Source: Clostridiaceae bacterium
Lineage (GTDB): Bacteria > Bacillota > Clostridia > Saccharofermentanales > UBA5734
Assembly (NCBI GenBank): GCA_012520975.1
Contig: JAAYNF010000114.1
Span: 1 to 37,438 of the forward strand
DNA: 37,438 nucleotides
Direction: 5' to 3'
Every line of letters starts with the position of its first letter. The stretch's first letter is position 1. Positions 1 to 7,881 of the stretch are shown one piece after another. The position numbers were made by a program, and so were the translations under genes. The notes beneath the pieces are model-generated. The model was not told where the DNA came from, made no database searches, and saw only the letters and a program-made list of their open reading frames with translations.

Positions 1-38
1 CCAGGCTTTCGTTTCCTGTTAAACTGTAAGTGGCTCAA
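1..38 (-). CDS. Possible 5' end of a leftward gene running off the window
   Basis: A strong Shine-Dalgarno (AAGGAGG, complement of 47-53) lies 8 bases upstream of a TTG codon at 38-36, which opens a frame of 13 codons to the window edge (reads MSHLQFNRKRKPG). An ATG further upstream in this direction (about position 60) meets a stop codon almost at once and is not the start. Thirteen residues are too few to name a family. The Shine-Dalgarno and start region sit inside a hairpin (25-72), described separately. Without the sequence to the left this is only a suggestion. Confidence 0.3.
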   Translation of the reverse strand, partial: MSHLQFNRKRKP

Positions 39-72
39 TGCTGTTCCTCCTTGTTTAGCATTTCCACTTACA
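25..72 (-). promoter_or_regulatory. Hairpin presenting a Shine-Dalgarno in its loop
   Basis: Two nested perfect inverted repeats pair here: 25-33 with 64-72 (9 bp) and 37-42 with 57-62 (6 bp), separated by a small internal loop (ctc against t). The 14-base apical loop 43-56 carries the complement of AAGGAGG. On the minus strand the putative TTG start lies at the base of the inner stem and the outer arm covers the next codons. The pairing is seen directly. A role in controlling translation of the leftward gene is inference. Confidence 0.5.
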
Positions 73-144
73 TTGTATGGGATGGCAACGAGCCTCTTTT
101 ATTTCACTTAATCTTACAACTCACCAAGTTTTTGCCGACCGTGA

Positions 145-172
145 TTGCTCCAAAGCCGATATGTGTGATAAT
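145..172 (+). promoter_or_regulatory. Possible promoter of the ABC exporter operon
   Basis: A GATAAT -10 box at 167-172 has an extended TGT just upstream, and a weak -35 (TTGCTC, 145-150) lies 16 bases away. It sits about 60 bases before the preferred GTG start at 230. The -35 match is poor, so this is tentative. Confidence 0.35.
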
Positions 173-229
173 ATAAACGGGTTCGAATACCTGCTGCGGC
201 ACGTGTTCCGATCGGAAGGGAAAAACGTT

Positions 230-2062
230 GTGGGTGGCAAAAAAGTGCCTTTAAAAAAGCAATGGAAAGGTCTTCTTTCTTTTTACAGTGGCCACCTCGG
301 ATATCTAGTCGGGGCGGTCATCTTTTCGATTCTATCGGCCATCATGTCCCTATTGCTGCCGCTTGTCTTCAGTTTTGTTATCGATTCGGTCCTTGGAGAC
401 AAAAAACCGGCGCTGCCTCGGTCCATTCTCAGGCTGCTGGAAAATCTGGGTGGTCATTCTTGGTTATTGGAGAACCTTTGGGTCGCCGGCCTTGTTATCA
501 TTGTCATCACCTTGATTGACGGATTGCTGATTTTTACCTACGGGCGCTGGATCAGCATCTTTGCGGAAAATGGCACCCGGCGAATGCGTAAAGCGCTGTA
601 CAGCCATATCCAGAACCTGACATACTCTTACCATGCGCAAGCCGAAACAGGCGATCTGATCCAGCGTTGCACTTCAGATATCGAGCTGATCAATAAATTT
701 ATCAACAGCCAGCTTCTTGAAATTCTTCGCTCCTTAACCTTAATCACCTTTGCGGTCTCGATCATGTTCAGCATTAACCGCCGGATGGCACTGATCGGCA
801 TCGCCGTCACGCCGATCGTTTTTTTTACAGCCGTTGTCTATTTTCGCAAAGAGCGAGATGCTTTTCAAAAATGGGATGAATCCGAAGGCGCATTGTCCGC
901 GACACTGCAGGAAAACCTGACCGGCATCCGGGTGGTTAAGGCATTCGCCCGACAGGCTTTCGAACAGCAGAAATTTCACGAAAAAAACAGTGAGCTTCGC
1001 CGTCATGGTTGGAAAACATTTCAGGTCATCGCCAATTTTTGGATGTTTTCCGATTTTATCTGTCTGACGCAAATCGCCACCGTAACCATCATCGGTACAT
1101 TGTCGGTTATTCGTGGCAATTTAACCTTAGGACAGCTGGTTGTCTTCATTTCCTACACCGAAATGCTGCTTTATCCCTTGCGCGGTCTGGCCCGTATCAT
1201 TGGCAGTGCCGGACGAATGCAAATTTCCAACAGCCGGTTGCAGGAGATCCTGGAAGAACAAACCGAACCGGAAGAACCCGAGCTGGCCGATCCTGTTTTG
1301 CTGGGAGGCATCACTTTTTCCGATGTCAGCTTCCGCTATCAGGAGAACCAGCGGAATGTCCTCAAGAACATTTCTTTTCAAATCAATCCGGGGGAAACCA
1401 TCGGCATATTGGGACCGACAGGATCGGGAAAGTCCACGCTCCTGCACCTTTTGCAACGACTTTACGAACCATCTTCCGGACAGATTTTGCTAGATGGGGC
1501 CGATATCCGTACGATACAACGCGGCAGTGTACGCAGGCAGGTCGGGTTGATTTTGCAGGAACCCTTTGTTTTCTCGCGCAGCGTCTTCGAAAATATTCGG
1601 CTGCCCCGCCCGCAGGCCGCGTCTGAAGAGGTGTACGACGCAGCCCGCACCGCGGTCTTGCATGACGATGTCTTGACATTTGAAAAAGGCTATGACACCT
1701 TGGTCGGCGAGCGGGGCGTTACATTGTCCGGTGGCCAAAAGCAACGCCTGACCATTGCCCGAACACTGATTCGCGAATGTCCGATCCTTATTTTCGATGA
1801 CTCCCTGAGCGCGGTAGACACAAGAACCGACCAACAGATCAGAAGTGAGCTGTTGGCACGTCGTAGCCAAGCCACTACTTTGATTGTCTCCCATCGAATC
1901 GCGACCTTGGCCAATGCCGACCGGATTCTGGTTTTGGAAAACGGCCGGATCACAGCTGAGGGAACACATGAAGAACTGATTCAGGAACCCGGCTTGTATC
2001 AGCGTGTGTTTGTGATCCAAAGCAGTCTGGAGGATGAGATTCGGGGAGGTGAGTCCACGTGA
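230..2062 (+). CDS. ABC exporter half-transporter, degenerate-site subunit
   Basis: Membrane half-transporter of the type I (MsbA/BmrA-like) exporter family: an N-terminal six-helix membrane domain followed by one ATPase domain, about 610 residues. Visible motifs are Walker A GPTGSGKST near residue 395, signature LSGGQ near 499, Walker B ending LIFDD near 524 and the switch histidine in IVSHR. Aspartate replaces the usual catalytic glutamate after Walker B, as in the degenerate-site subunit of heterodimeric exporters. I prefer the GTG at 230, which has GGAAGGG 9 bases upstream and gives the same length as its partner. An in-frame ATG at 77 would add 51 residues that do not look like exporter sequence and has no clear ribosome binding site. 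The stop overlaps the next start by 4 bases, so the two are co-translated. The substrate is unknown; drugs, lipids or peptides are typical of the family. Confidence 0.9.
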   Translation: MGGKKVPLKKQWKGLLSFYSGHLGYLVGAVIFSILSAIMSLLLPLVFSFVIDSVLGDKKPALPRSILRLLENLGGHSWLLENLWVAGLVIIVITLIDGLLIFTYGRWISIFAENGTRRMRKALYSHIQNLTYSYHAQAETGDLIQRCTSDIELINKFINSQLLEILRSLTLITFAVSIMFSINRRMALIGIAVTPIVFFTAVVYFRKERDAFQKWDESEGALSATLQENLTGIRVVKAFARQAFEQQKFHEKNSELRRHGWKTFQVIANFWMFSDFICLTQIATVTIIGTLSVIRGNLTLGQLVVFISYTEMLLYPLRGLARIIGSAGRMQISNSRLQEILEEQTEPEEPELADPVLLGGITFSDVSFRYQENQRNVLKNISFQINPGETIGILGPTGSGKSTLLHLLQRLYEPSSGQILLDGADIRTIQRGSVRRQVGLILQEPFVFSRSVFENIRLPRPQAASEEVYDAARTAVLHDDVLTFEKGYDTLVGERGVTLSGGQKQRLTIARTLIRECPILIFDDSLSAVDTRTDQQIRSELLARRSQATTLIVSHRIATLANADRILVLENGRITAEGTHEELIQEPGLYQRVFVIQSSLEDEIRGGEST

Positions 2063-3894
2063 GTCACCCTGTTGAGCAGGAATTTATCGATAAAATCGAT
2101 TTTGGCATCTGGAAACGGTTTTTCAAACACATCTCGGTTTTCAAGGGCGAATTGATAATCCTGTTCGGCTTCATGATCGGTCTGGCAATATTGGAAAACA
2201 TCACGCCTCTTTTGGCGCGATATGCCATCGATAATTTCATCAAAAATCGGTCAACCGACGGCATCACAATCTATGCTTTGATTTATCTGCTCATTATTAT
2301 CCTGCAGGCGGTTGCCATCCGATTTTACCTTTATTATGCCGGCCGGATCGAGACCGGTCTCAATTTCGAAATCCGCAAGGCCGGTTTCCGGAATCTGCAA
2401 AATTTGTCATTCTCCTATTTTGACCGGACACCTGTTGGCTGGATCATGTCACGGATGGTTTCCGATACCAATCGCCTCAGCGAAGTGATGGCTTGGAGTT
2501 TGGTTGATATTGCTTGGGGGCTGACAACGATTATCGTCGTTATCATCACCATGTTTGTCATGGATATCCGTCTGGCATTGTTGGCCGTGGTCTTAATACC
2601 TGTCCTGATGGTGGTCAGTTTCTTTTTCCAGAAAAAGCTGCTGGCAGCCCATCGTCGCATCCGGCGGGTTAATTCCCGGCTGACAGGAGCATTCAACGAA
2701 GGAATCATGGGAGCCAGAACCAGCAAAACGCTGCGCAGAGAAACCGAAAACAACCGCGAGTTCGGAGAAATGGCCGACGGTTTGTATCGCGAATCGGTCA
2801 AAGCCAGTGTTTTCGCTGCTTTGTTTATGCCAATCGTCTCTTTGCTGGGCGCAACCGGCACAGCGTTGGTTCTGACCTTCGGCGGTCGCATGGTGGTGGG
2901 CGGTGTCTTGCTGACCGGCACATTGTATGCTTTTGTTCTTTACGTCATGAGGCTATGGGATCCAATCAAGCATGTCGCCCGTTTTATGACCGGCCTCCAG
3001 TCGGCTCAAGCCTCCGCCGAACGCGTAATGACCCTGCTTGCGGAGCAACCGGATATATTGGACAAGCCTGAGGTACTGGCAAGATATGGTCATACCGATG
3101 GCGAGGGTCAGGAACCGTGGCCGAAAATGCGGGGCGAGGTTGAGTTTCGCTCGGTCGGCTTCAGCTATGGTGGCGCAGAGATCATTCTCGATGATTTTAA
3201 TCTGGTCGTGCCGGCGGGACAGGTTATTGCCTTGGTCGGCGAAACCGGCGCCGGCAAAAGCACTCTGGTTAATCTGGCCTGTCGTTTTTACGAACCAACG
3301 TCGGGGGAGATCTTGATTGACGGTGTCGACTATCGTGAACGTCCAATGATGTGGCTCTATGCCAATTTAGGTTATGTTCTGCAAACACCGCATCTTTTTT
3401 CCGGCAGCGTGGCTGATAATATTCGTTACGGCAATTTGGAAGCAACACAAGAACAGATCGAGCATGCCGCCCGCATGGTCAGCGCCCACGATTTCATTAT
3501 CCGACTGGAAAATGGTTATGACACTCCGGTCGGCGAAGGCGGCAGCCTTCTGTCCACCGGCGAAAAGCAGCTGATTTCTTTTGCCAGAGCCATTTTGGCC
3601 AATCCACGGCTTTTCGTGCTTGACGAAGCCACTTCTTCGGTTGATACCGAGACCGAAGTACTGATCCAACAAGCCATTCAGACGGTCTTGAAAGGACGAA
3701 CCGCCTTCATTATTGCTCACCGACTCTCGACAATTCGGCAGGCGGATCGCATTTTGGTCATTAGTGATGGTAGAATTGTCGAAGAAGGAACACATGCACA
3801 ATTGATGAAGCTTGACGGCCAGTATCGGCAACTCTACCTTAACCAGTTCATTCAGGAATCAATTGATCAGGCGGCCGATTACTCTGGTCAATAA
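2059..3894 (+). CDS. ABC exporter half-transporter, partner subunit with catalytic Glu
   Basis: Second half of the heterodimeric exporter, 611 residues: six membrane helices then an ATPase domain. Walker A GETGAGKST is near residue 394, Walker B LFVLDEATSSVD carries the catalytic glutamate near 523, and the switch histidine is in IIAHRLST. The signature is LSTGE (near 498) instead of LSGGQ. In heterodimeric exporters the deviant signature of one subunit faces the deviant Walker B of the other, so both deviations here map to one composite site, leaving the other site canonical. The GTG start overlaps the previous stop (GTGA) and has GGGGAGGT 8 bases upstream. The pairing with the upstream gene is secure; the cargo is not. 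Confidence 0.92.
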   Translation: MSHPVEQEFIDKIDFGIWKRFFKHISVFKGELIILFGFMIGLAILENITPLLARYAIDNFIKNRSTDGITIYALIYLLIIILQAVAIRFYLYYAGRIETGLNFEIRKAGFRNLQNLSFSYFDRTPVGWIMSRMVSDTNRLSEVMAWSLVDIAWGLTTIIVVIITMFVMDIRLALLAVVLIPVLMVVSFFFQKKLLAAHRRIRRVNSRLTGAFNEGIMGARTSKTLRRETENNREFGEMADGLYRESVKASVFAALFMPIVSLLGATGTALVLTFGGRMVVGGVLLTGTLYAFVLYVMRLWDPIKHVARFMTGLQSAQASAERVMTLLAEQPDILDKPEVLARYGHTDGEGQEPWPKMRGEVEFRSVGFSYGGAEIILDDFNLVVPAGQVIALVGETGAGKSTLVNLACRFYEPTSGEILIDGVDYRERPMMWLYANLGYVLQTPHLFSGSVADNIRYGNLEATQEQIEHAARMVSAHDFIIRLENGYDTPVGEGGSLLSTGEKQLISFARAILANPRLFVLDEATSSVDTETEVLIQQAIQTVLKGRTAFIIAHRLSTIRQADRILVISDGRIVEEGTHAQLMKLDGQYRQLYLNQFIQESIDQAADYSGQ

Positions 3895-3909
3895 GGTGGG
3901 ATGTTGTGT

Positions 3910-3935
3910 ATCCGTGTATTACCGGATTAATTTTT
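3910..3935 (+). terminator. Weak possible terminator after the ABC operon
   Basis: A 5-bp stem (ATCCG / CGGAT) with an 8-base loop is followed by TAATTTTT, 15 bases after the exporter stop codon. The stem is short, so efficiency is doubtful. Confidence 0.3.
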
Positions 3936-3984
3936 GATCACATCACGGCAACGTTTATACACACAACAGCGTCGATCTATGTGC

Positions 3985-3990
3985 TATGAT
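3985..3990 (+). promoter_or_regulatory. Possible extended -10 for the DUF4364/GT4 pair
   Basis: TATGAT is preceded by TGC, giving an extended -10 (TGCTATGAT). No good -35 is visible 17 bases upstream. It lies about 70 bases before the DUF4364 start, in the only intergenic gap ahead of that gene. Confidence 0.35.
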
Positions 3991-4061
3991 GTTGATGGGT
4001 CCTTTTCCGGGGCACTGTTCGCAACCGGGATGGATAACAGACTGATTTGGAGTGTGAGCAA

Positions 4062-4733
4062 ATGGACACAGCGGAATTGGCGATCAATAAGCTGATCATC
4101 CTTTCCATTCTTGACAAAGTCCCGGGAATAACCATAAATCAATTAACAACATTATCCTTGGAGACATTGTATATGGATTATTTTGGTTTTGTTACTGCGT
4201 ACGAAGAGCTGTGCCGTGATCGTATGATCGCTGAAGGTCTCCGCAAGAGTGAAGAAGTGCTTGATTCCACGGGCCGTCCGGTATCACGATGCGACCTGAC
4301 TCCGGCCGGGTCGGCGGTTCTGGCCACTTTAGAAAACCGGATTCCCTTGCCGATTCGTTCTTATCTTGCCCAAGCATGCTTTGGCTGGAAAAAGGACAAG
4401 CGTCTGCAGAACACCATTTCCGCAACCAGTGATCCGGACGGCAATAACGGATATCTGGTCAAATTAAAGCAAAGCGACGGCATCAAGGATCTGATCGACC
4501 TGCGTTTAACCGTACCGGACAAAGAAATGGGAGAATTGATCTGTGAACGATGGCAACGTCAGCCGCAAACCGTTTATCTTAGCATACTGTCCCTGTTGAC
4601 CGGCGAACTTGGTATCGGTAGCGGTGAACAACTGACCGATAGAACATTTGAGGATATAACCGCCGTTGACCCCGAGCCCGGGCAGGATAAATTTGCCGAA
4701 GATCCCAAACAGCAAACATTATTTGAAGAATAG
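4062..4733 (+). CDS. DUF4364 family protein, winged-helix-like
   Basis: A protein of 223 residues recognised as the clostridial DUF4364 family from its opening pattern (INKLIILSILDKVPG...QLTTLSLE...YMDYFGFVTAYEELCRDRMI), which resembles the N-terminal winged helix of PadR-type regulators. The C-terminal half has alternating strands and helices and an acidic tail. It is probably a DNA-binding or regulatory protein; no function is established that I know of. The ATG at 4062 is preferred because GGAG lies 9 bases upstream. A TTG at 4047 would add five residues but lacks a ribosome binding site. The gene is 10 bases upstream of the glycosyltransferase, on the same strand, probably in one transcript. 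Confidence 0.8.
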   Translation: MDTAELAINKLIILSILDKVPGITINQLTTLSLETLYMDYFGFVTAYEELCRDRMIAEGLRKSEEVLDSTGRPVSRCDLTPAGSAVLATLENRIPLPIRSYLAQACFGWKKDKRLQNTISATSDPDGNNGYLVKLKQSDGIKDLIDLRLTVPDKEMGELICERWQRQPQTVYLSILSLLTGELGIGSGEQLTDRTFEDITAVDPEPGQDKFAEDPKQQTLFEE

Positions 4734-4743
4734 GTGGTTGTAA

Positions 4744-5907
4744 ATGAAGATCGGACAATTTTCGGATACGTTTCTACCGGTTGTTGACGGCGTCGGTCGT
4801 GTTGTCAGCAACTATGCAAAGTATCTTGCTCAACGTTGTGAAGCATGTTATGTGATCACACCCCTTCAATCCGGATTGTACAAGGGTGGCCTGCCCTACG
4901 ATATCATTGATTTTTGCGGTTTTCCCGTTCCTCGTGCTCGTCAATATCATGCCGGGCTGCCCAGCATCGATATCCATTATCTAAGAAGAATTGCCCGCGC
5001 CAAAATGGACATTGTCCACGCGCACACCCCTTTTGTGGCCGGCCGCGAGGCCTATCGCAAGGCACGCAAAAAGGGACTGCCCACGGTCGCCACCTTTCAT
5101 TCCAAGTACTATGATGACTTCTACCAGTTTTCAAAAAGCAACACACTGGCCACTGCCGGCAGCAATCTGGTCGCCGATTTTTTTTCCAAATTCGATCAGG
5201 TCTGGGCCGTCAGCAAGTCGACCGCCGATGTTTTGCGCGAGTACGGCTTTGATGGATCAATCGAAATCGTCGAAAACGGCACCGAACGCAAGACACCCGA
5301 TCCTTCGGCGATCCAAGCCGCAACCGAACATTTTGGACTTAAAGAGAATCCCATTTTACTTTTTGTCGGCCAAATGAATTGGAAAAAAAATATTCGTCGT
5401 ATTTTGGAGTCAGCTCAGGTACTGGCTCGCAAAAATTATGAATATCAACTTGTTTTGGCCGGCCAGGGGCCGTCGGAAAAGGAAATCCGGGAATTGGCCG
5501 AAACGCTGGATTTAAGGGAACAGGTTATCTTTACCGGGCACATCGCCGATGCCACCAAATTGGACGGTCTTTATGCACGAGCCGATCTTCTGGTCTTCCC
5601 TTCCCTTTATGACAACGCCCCCATGGTGGTGCGTGAAGCCGCCGCGTTGAACACGCCATCACTTCTTATTCGTGGATCCTCCGCCGCTGAAGTTGTTCAG
5701 GATGGGGAAAACGGCCTGTTGGCGGAGAACACCACCGAGGATGTCGCGGCCCGGATTGCCTGGGCTCTCGATCATTCCCGGCAGGTACAGGCTATCGGCC
5801 AAGAAGCCGGCAAGACAATCCCGAAATATTGGGATGTGGTCATCACCGAAGTACTGGCTCGATACGAAGAGCTGATTCGATTTAAGGCTCAAACAGCAAA
5901 AAAATGA
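4744..5907 (+). CDS. GT4 family glycosyltransferase, glycolipid type
   Basis: Retaining GT-B glycosyltransferase of family GT4, 387 residues. The N-terminus (MKIGQFSDTFLPVVDGVGRVV) matches the acceptor domain typical of 1,2-diacylglycerol glucosyltransferases and related mannosyltransferases. The C-terminal donor domain shows FVGQMNWKKN, FTGHI and the nucleotide-sugar region FPSLYDNAPMVVREAAA, where E is the conserved GT4 glutamate. No transmembrane helix is evident, so it probably acts at the inner face of the membrane. The likely role is making a membrane glycolipid or lipoteichoic-acid anchor from diacylglycerol; other lipid or phenolic acceptors are possible. A GGTGG ribosome binding site lies 6 bases upstream of the ATG. 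It is coupled to the DUF4364 gene and ends facing fprA. Confidence 0.85.
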   Translation: MKIGQFSDTFLPVVDGVGRVVSNYAKYLAQRCEACYVITPLQSGLYKGGLPYDIIDFCGFPVPRARQYHAGLPSIDIHYLRRIARAKMDIVHAHTPFVAGREAYRKARKKGLPTVATFHSKYYDDFYQFSKSNTLATAGSNLVADFFSKFDQVWAVSKSTADVLREYGFDGSIEIVENGTERKTPDPSAIQAATEHFGLKENPILLFVGQMNWKKNIRRILESAQVLARKNYEYQLVLAGQGPSEKEIRELAETLDLREQVIFTGHIADATKLDGLYARADLLVFPSLYDNAPMVVREAAALNTPSLLIRGSSAAEVVQDGENGLLAENTTEDVAARIAWALDHSRQVQAIGQEAGKTIPKYWDVVITEVLARYEELIRFKAQTAKK

Positions 5908-5912
5908 CTAAA

Positions 5913-5947
5913 GCAGCCACGTCTTCGTATAACTTAGACCTAGCTGC
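5913..5947. terminator. Possible bidirectional terminator between convergent genes
   Basis: Two nested stems, GCAGC/GCTGC (5913-5917 with 5943-5947) and GTCT/AGAC (5921-5924 with 5936-5939), are separated by a symmetric 3-base internal loop. It sits in the 79-base gap between the convergent GT4 gene and fprA. Read leftward it is followed by TTT and, after a few bases, a longer T run. The stem is imperfect. Confidence 0.35.
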
Positions 5948-5986
5948 CTCATATTCTATTATCTTCGGTTTGGTTTAAATTTTTCG

Positions 5987-7195
5987 TCAGCGGATCAAAT
6001 CCGGTATGTTGCGAATTTTTTCTCCGATCTCAAAGGCCATCTGGTCGACACGGGCAAGGTCTTCATCGGTCGGCAAACCTTTGATCAATAGCGGTTTCAA
6101 ACGCTCCATCTTGAGATTGGCTGTCAGAGAATCAATGGTTTCGACCATTCTGGTGCCCCAGCCGTAAGAACCCATGACCCCCAAGAATCGCATCTTCGGC
6201 CGAAGGGCATTGGCGACCAGCGCCGCATACGCAATGTTGGGATGAGGGCCGCCAAGCACAGTTGGCGTTGCCATAACCACGGCGGCTGAATAGACCAAAT
6301 CCGTGATGAAATAGCTGGTTTCAACGGTCAGGCTGTCCAACTCGCTACCCAGATCGCGACAGATAACCGACAGGCCCTGCTCGGATAATCGCACGGCCAA
6401 GCGTTCGACCATAACACGCGTGCTGTTATGCATGCTGACATAGGGGATGGAGACCAGTCTTTTCACGCCATCGCCCGTCCATCGCTCATAACTGTGTAAA
6501 ATCAGATTTGGATCATACCAAACCGGTCCGTGAGACGGAGCAATCAGGCGTGGAGCCAATTCGCGAACACGAGCCGTATATCCGGCGATCTGTGCCCGGA
6601 ATGGCATCATGATCTCGGCATAATACGTCTTGGCGGCAAAACGCTGATCGGCACTGGAGGTCGAGAAGGCCTTGCTGGTCGAATAATGTGAGCCAAACAG
6701 ATCGCTGGAAAACAAAATATTGTCCTCTTCGAGATGGGCCATATAATTATCCGGCCAATGGGCAAAAGGAATCATCATAAAACGAAGTGTTTTACCGCCT
6801 AATTCCAGACGATCTCCTTCGCCGATCACGGTTATTTTTTCATCCGGAATATGCAGATGGGTAAGCATCAATTCGCGTACCTTGGCATTGGCGATGATTT
6901 GAGTCATGGGATATCGGCGTAATATCGCCTGGGCACCGCCTCCGTGGTCCTGTTCGGTGTGCAGGCTGACCAGATAGTCAATTCGCTTGATACCGGATTC
7001 CTCGAGATTACTTAAGAAAACCGGAACTTTCTCCGGATCAACAGAATCGATCAAGGCAATCTTGTCCTGCCCGATTATCAAATAGGAATTGTATGTCGTG
7101 CCAAACGGCGTCGGCATCAGACAGTCAAACAATTGACGATCCGGATGGACGGTGCCGACCTCATAAACATTATCAGAAAGCGCTAAAACTGGCAT
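5987..7195 (-). CDS. fprA: FprA family A-type flavoprotein (flavodiiron protein)
   Basis: Flavodiiron protein, 402 residues, reducing O2 to water and/or NO to N2O in the cytoplasm of anaerobes with electrons from rubredoxin. The N-terminal metallo-beta-lactamase-like domain (about 1-250) keeps the full diiron ligand set: H79, E81, D83 (HTEQDH motif), H146, D165 and H222. The C-terminal part (about 255-400) is a flavodoxin-like FMN domain. No rubredoxin or flavin reductase domain is fused, so this is class A and needs a separate donor, which is encoded just upstream at 7280. The ATG has AAGGAG 7 bases upstream. Promoter elements are seen before the rubredoxin gene, suggesting a two-gene operon. 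Preference for O2 or NO cannot be read from sequence. Confidence 0.95.
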   Translation of the reverse strand: MPVLALSDNVYEVGTVHPDRQLFDCLMPTPFGTTYNSYLIIGQDKIALIDSVDPEKVPVFLSNLEESGIKRIDYLVSLHTEQDHGGGAQAILRRYPMTQIIANAKVRELMLTHLHIPDEKITVIGEGDRLELGGKTLRFMMIPFAHWPDNYMAHLEEDNILFSSDLFGSHYSTSKAFSTSSADQRFAAKTYYAEIMMPFRAQIAGYTARVRELAPRLIAPSHGPVWYDPNLILHSYERWTGDGVKRLVSIPYVSMHNSTRVMVERLAVRLSEQGLSVICRDLGSELDSLTVETSYFITDLVYSAAVVMATPTVLGGPHPNIAYAALVANALRPKMRFLGVMGSYGWGTRMVETIDSLTANLKMERLKPLLIKGLPTDEDLARVDQMAFEIGEKIRNIPDLIR

Positions 7196-7216
7196 GGCGG
7201 TTTCTCCTTATGGATC

Positions 7217-7250
7217 CGGCCTGCCGCCTGGTTTTTCAAGCGACAGGCCG
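7217..7250 (-). promoter_or_regulatory. Stable hairpin in the rubredoxin-fprA spacer
   Basis: CGGCCTG at 7217-7223 pairs perfectly with CAGGCCG at 7244-7250; one mismatch further in, CGC pairs with GCG. It lies between the rubredoxin stop and the fprA ribosome binding site and has no T run after it in the direction of transcription. It is therefore not a classical terminator; it may set transcript processing or stability (inference). Confidence 0.5.
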
Positions 7251-7279
7251 ATTGGTGAAAGAATTGATTTCAGGTCGAA

Positions 7280-7438
7280 TCACAGCTCGCTGAAATCTTC
7301 TTTGGGCGCGCCGCAAAGCGGGCAGACCCAGCTGTCCGGCAAATCATCGAAGCTCGTACCCGGCGAGACATTCGCGTCGGGATCACCAACAGCCGGATCG
7401 TAGACATACCCACACAGATTGCATACATAACTTTTCAT
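7280..7438 (-). CDS. Rubredoxin
   Basis: Small iron-sulfur electron carrier, 52 residues, the usual length of clostridial rubredoxins. One Fe is held by four cysteines in two CxxC pairs (C6/C9 in VCNLCGY and C39/C42 in VCPLCGA), and the aromatic core residues Y4, Y11, Y13, F30 and W37 are present. The start is the ATG at 7438, with GAGG 8 bases upstream; the frame remains open further upstream but that extension does not resemble rubredoxin. It lies directly upstream of fprA in the same direction and is its likely electron donor in O2/NO reduction. No rubredoxin reductase is visible in the window. Confidence 0.95.
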   Translation of the reverse strand: MKSYVCNLCGYVYDPAVGDPDANVSPGTSFDDLPDSWVCPLCGAPKEDFSEL

Positions 7439-7499
7439 GACAGTTGCCTCACTTTCCGATGGTCTTCTTTCAACCACCCTTGCAGATACTCTGACTCCG

Positions 7500-7527
7500 A
7501 TTATAATCGAAGACATCATCAAGTTAA
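7500..7527 (-). promoter_or_regulatory. Promoter of the rubredoxin-fprA operon
   Basis: On the minus strand a perfect TATAAT (complement of 7500-7505) follows TTAACT (complement of 7522-7527) with a 16-base spacer. It is about 60 bases upstream of the rubredoxin ATG. Confidence 0.5.
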
Positions 7528-7541
7528 AAGGGAAATGTTAC

Positions 7542-7568
7542 AAAAAAGGAAAATAATCCGCAATTATT
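7542..7568 (-). terminator. Weak AT-rich terminator after yhbY
   Basis: On the minus strand AATAAT pairs with ATTATT across a 5-base loop, and is followed by TTCC and six T residues. The hairpin overlaps the yhbY stop codon. The all-AT stem makes it weak, but its place at the end of the rplU-obgE-yhbY cluster fits. Confidence 0.35.
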
Positions 7569-7869
7569 AAACGGGCAACGTCATTGATCTGCCCAGCTTG
7601 GCCATTTTCTCCGAGTGTCGATACAGAACAAAGCGATGGCCAATGACCTGCACAACATCGGCTCCGACCGCCAAGGCCAGTTGATGGGCCAAATCAACCG
7701 GACGCATCTTCACGGTTTTTAAAATATTAACCTTTAACAACTCATGGGTGCTCAGCACATCGTCTAGGCTTTCAATGAGTTTGCAAGTTATCTCGCCTTT
7801 ACCAACTTGAAACAAACATGGCAGATCATTGGCCTGTCCGCGCAACCAAGCTCTTTGCTTGCTGGTCAT
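7567..7869 (-). CDS. yhbY: YhbY family RNA-binding protein (CRM domain)
   Basis: Single CRS1-YhbY (CRM) domain protein of 100 residues, which binds pre-50S ribosomal particles in E. coli. The sequence follows the family: an N-terminal helix opening LTSKQRAWLRG-like (here MTSKQRAWLRGQAN), the central VGKGEIT loop corresponding to the family GxxG-type loop, then DVLSTHELLKVNIL and a terminal IGHRFVLYR strand. The ATG at 7869 has GAGGTGAT 7 bases upstream. It follows obgE by 12 bases, so the two ribosome-assembly factors are probably one transcript. The role in large-subunit assembly is known for homologues, not shown here. Confidence 0.92.
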   Translation of the reverse strand: MTSKQRAWLRGQANDLPCLFQVGKGEITCKLIESLDDVLSTHELLKVNILKTVKMRPVDLAHQLALAVGADVVQVIGHRFVLYRHSEKMAKLGRSMTLPV

Positions 7870-7881
7870 CGTTCGATCACC

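Noticed and set aside
77-229. In-frame N-terminal extension of the first ABC subunit from the ATG at 77
   Set aside because: The 51 extra residues do not look like exporter sequence, there is no ribosome binding site at 77, and the GTG at 230 has GGAAGGG at good spacing and gives a length equal to its partner.
7217-7250. Intrinsic terminator between rubredoxin and fprA
   Set aside because: The stem is strong but is followed by GATCCATAAGGAG in the direction of transcription, not by T residues.
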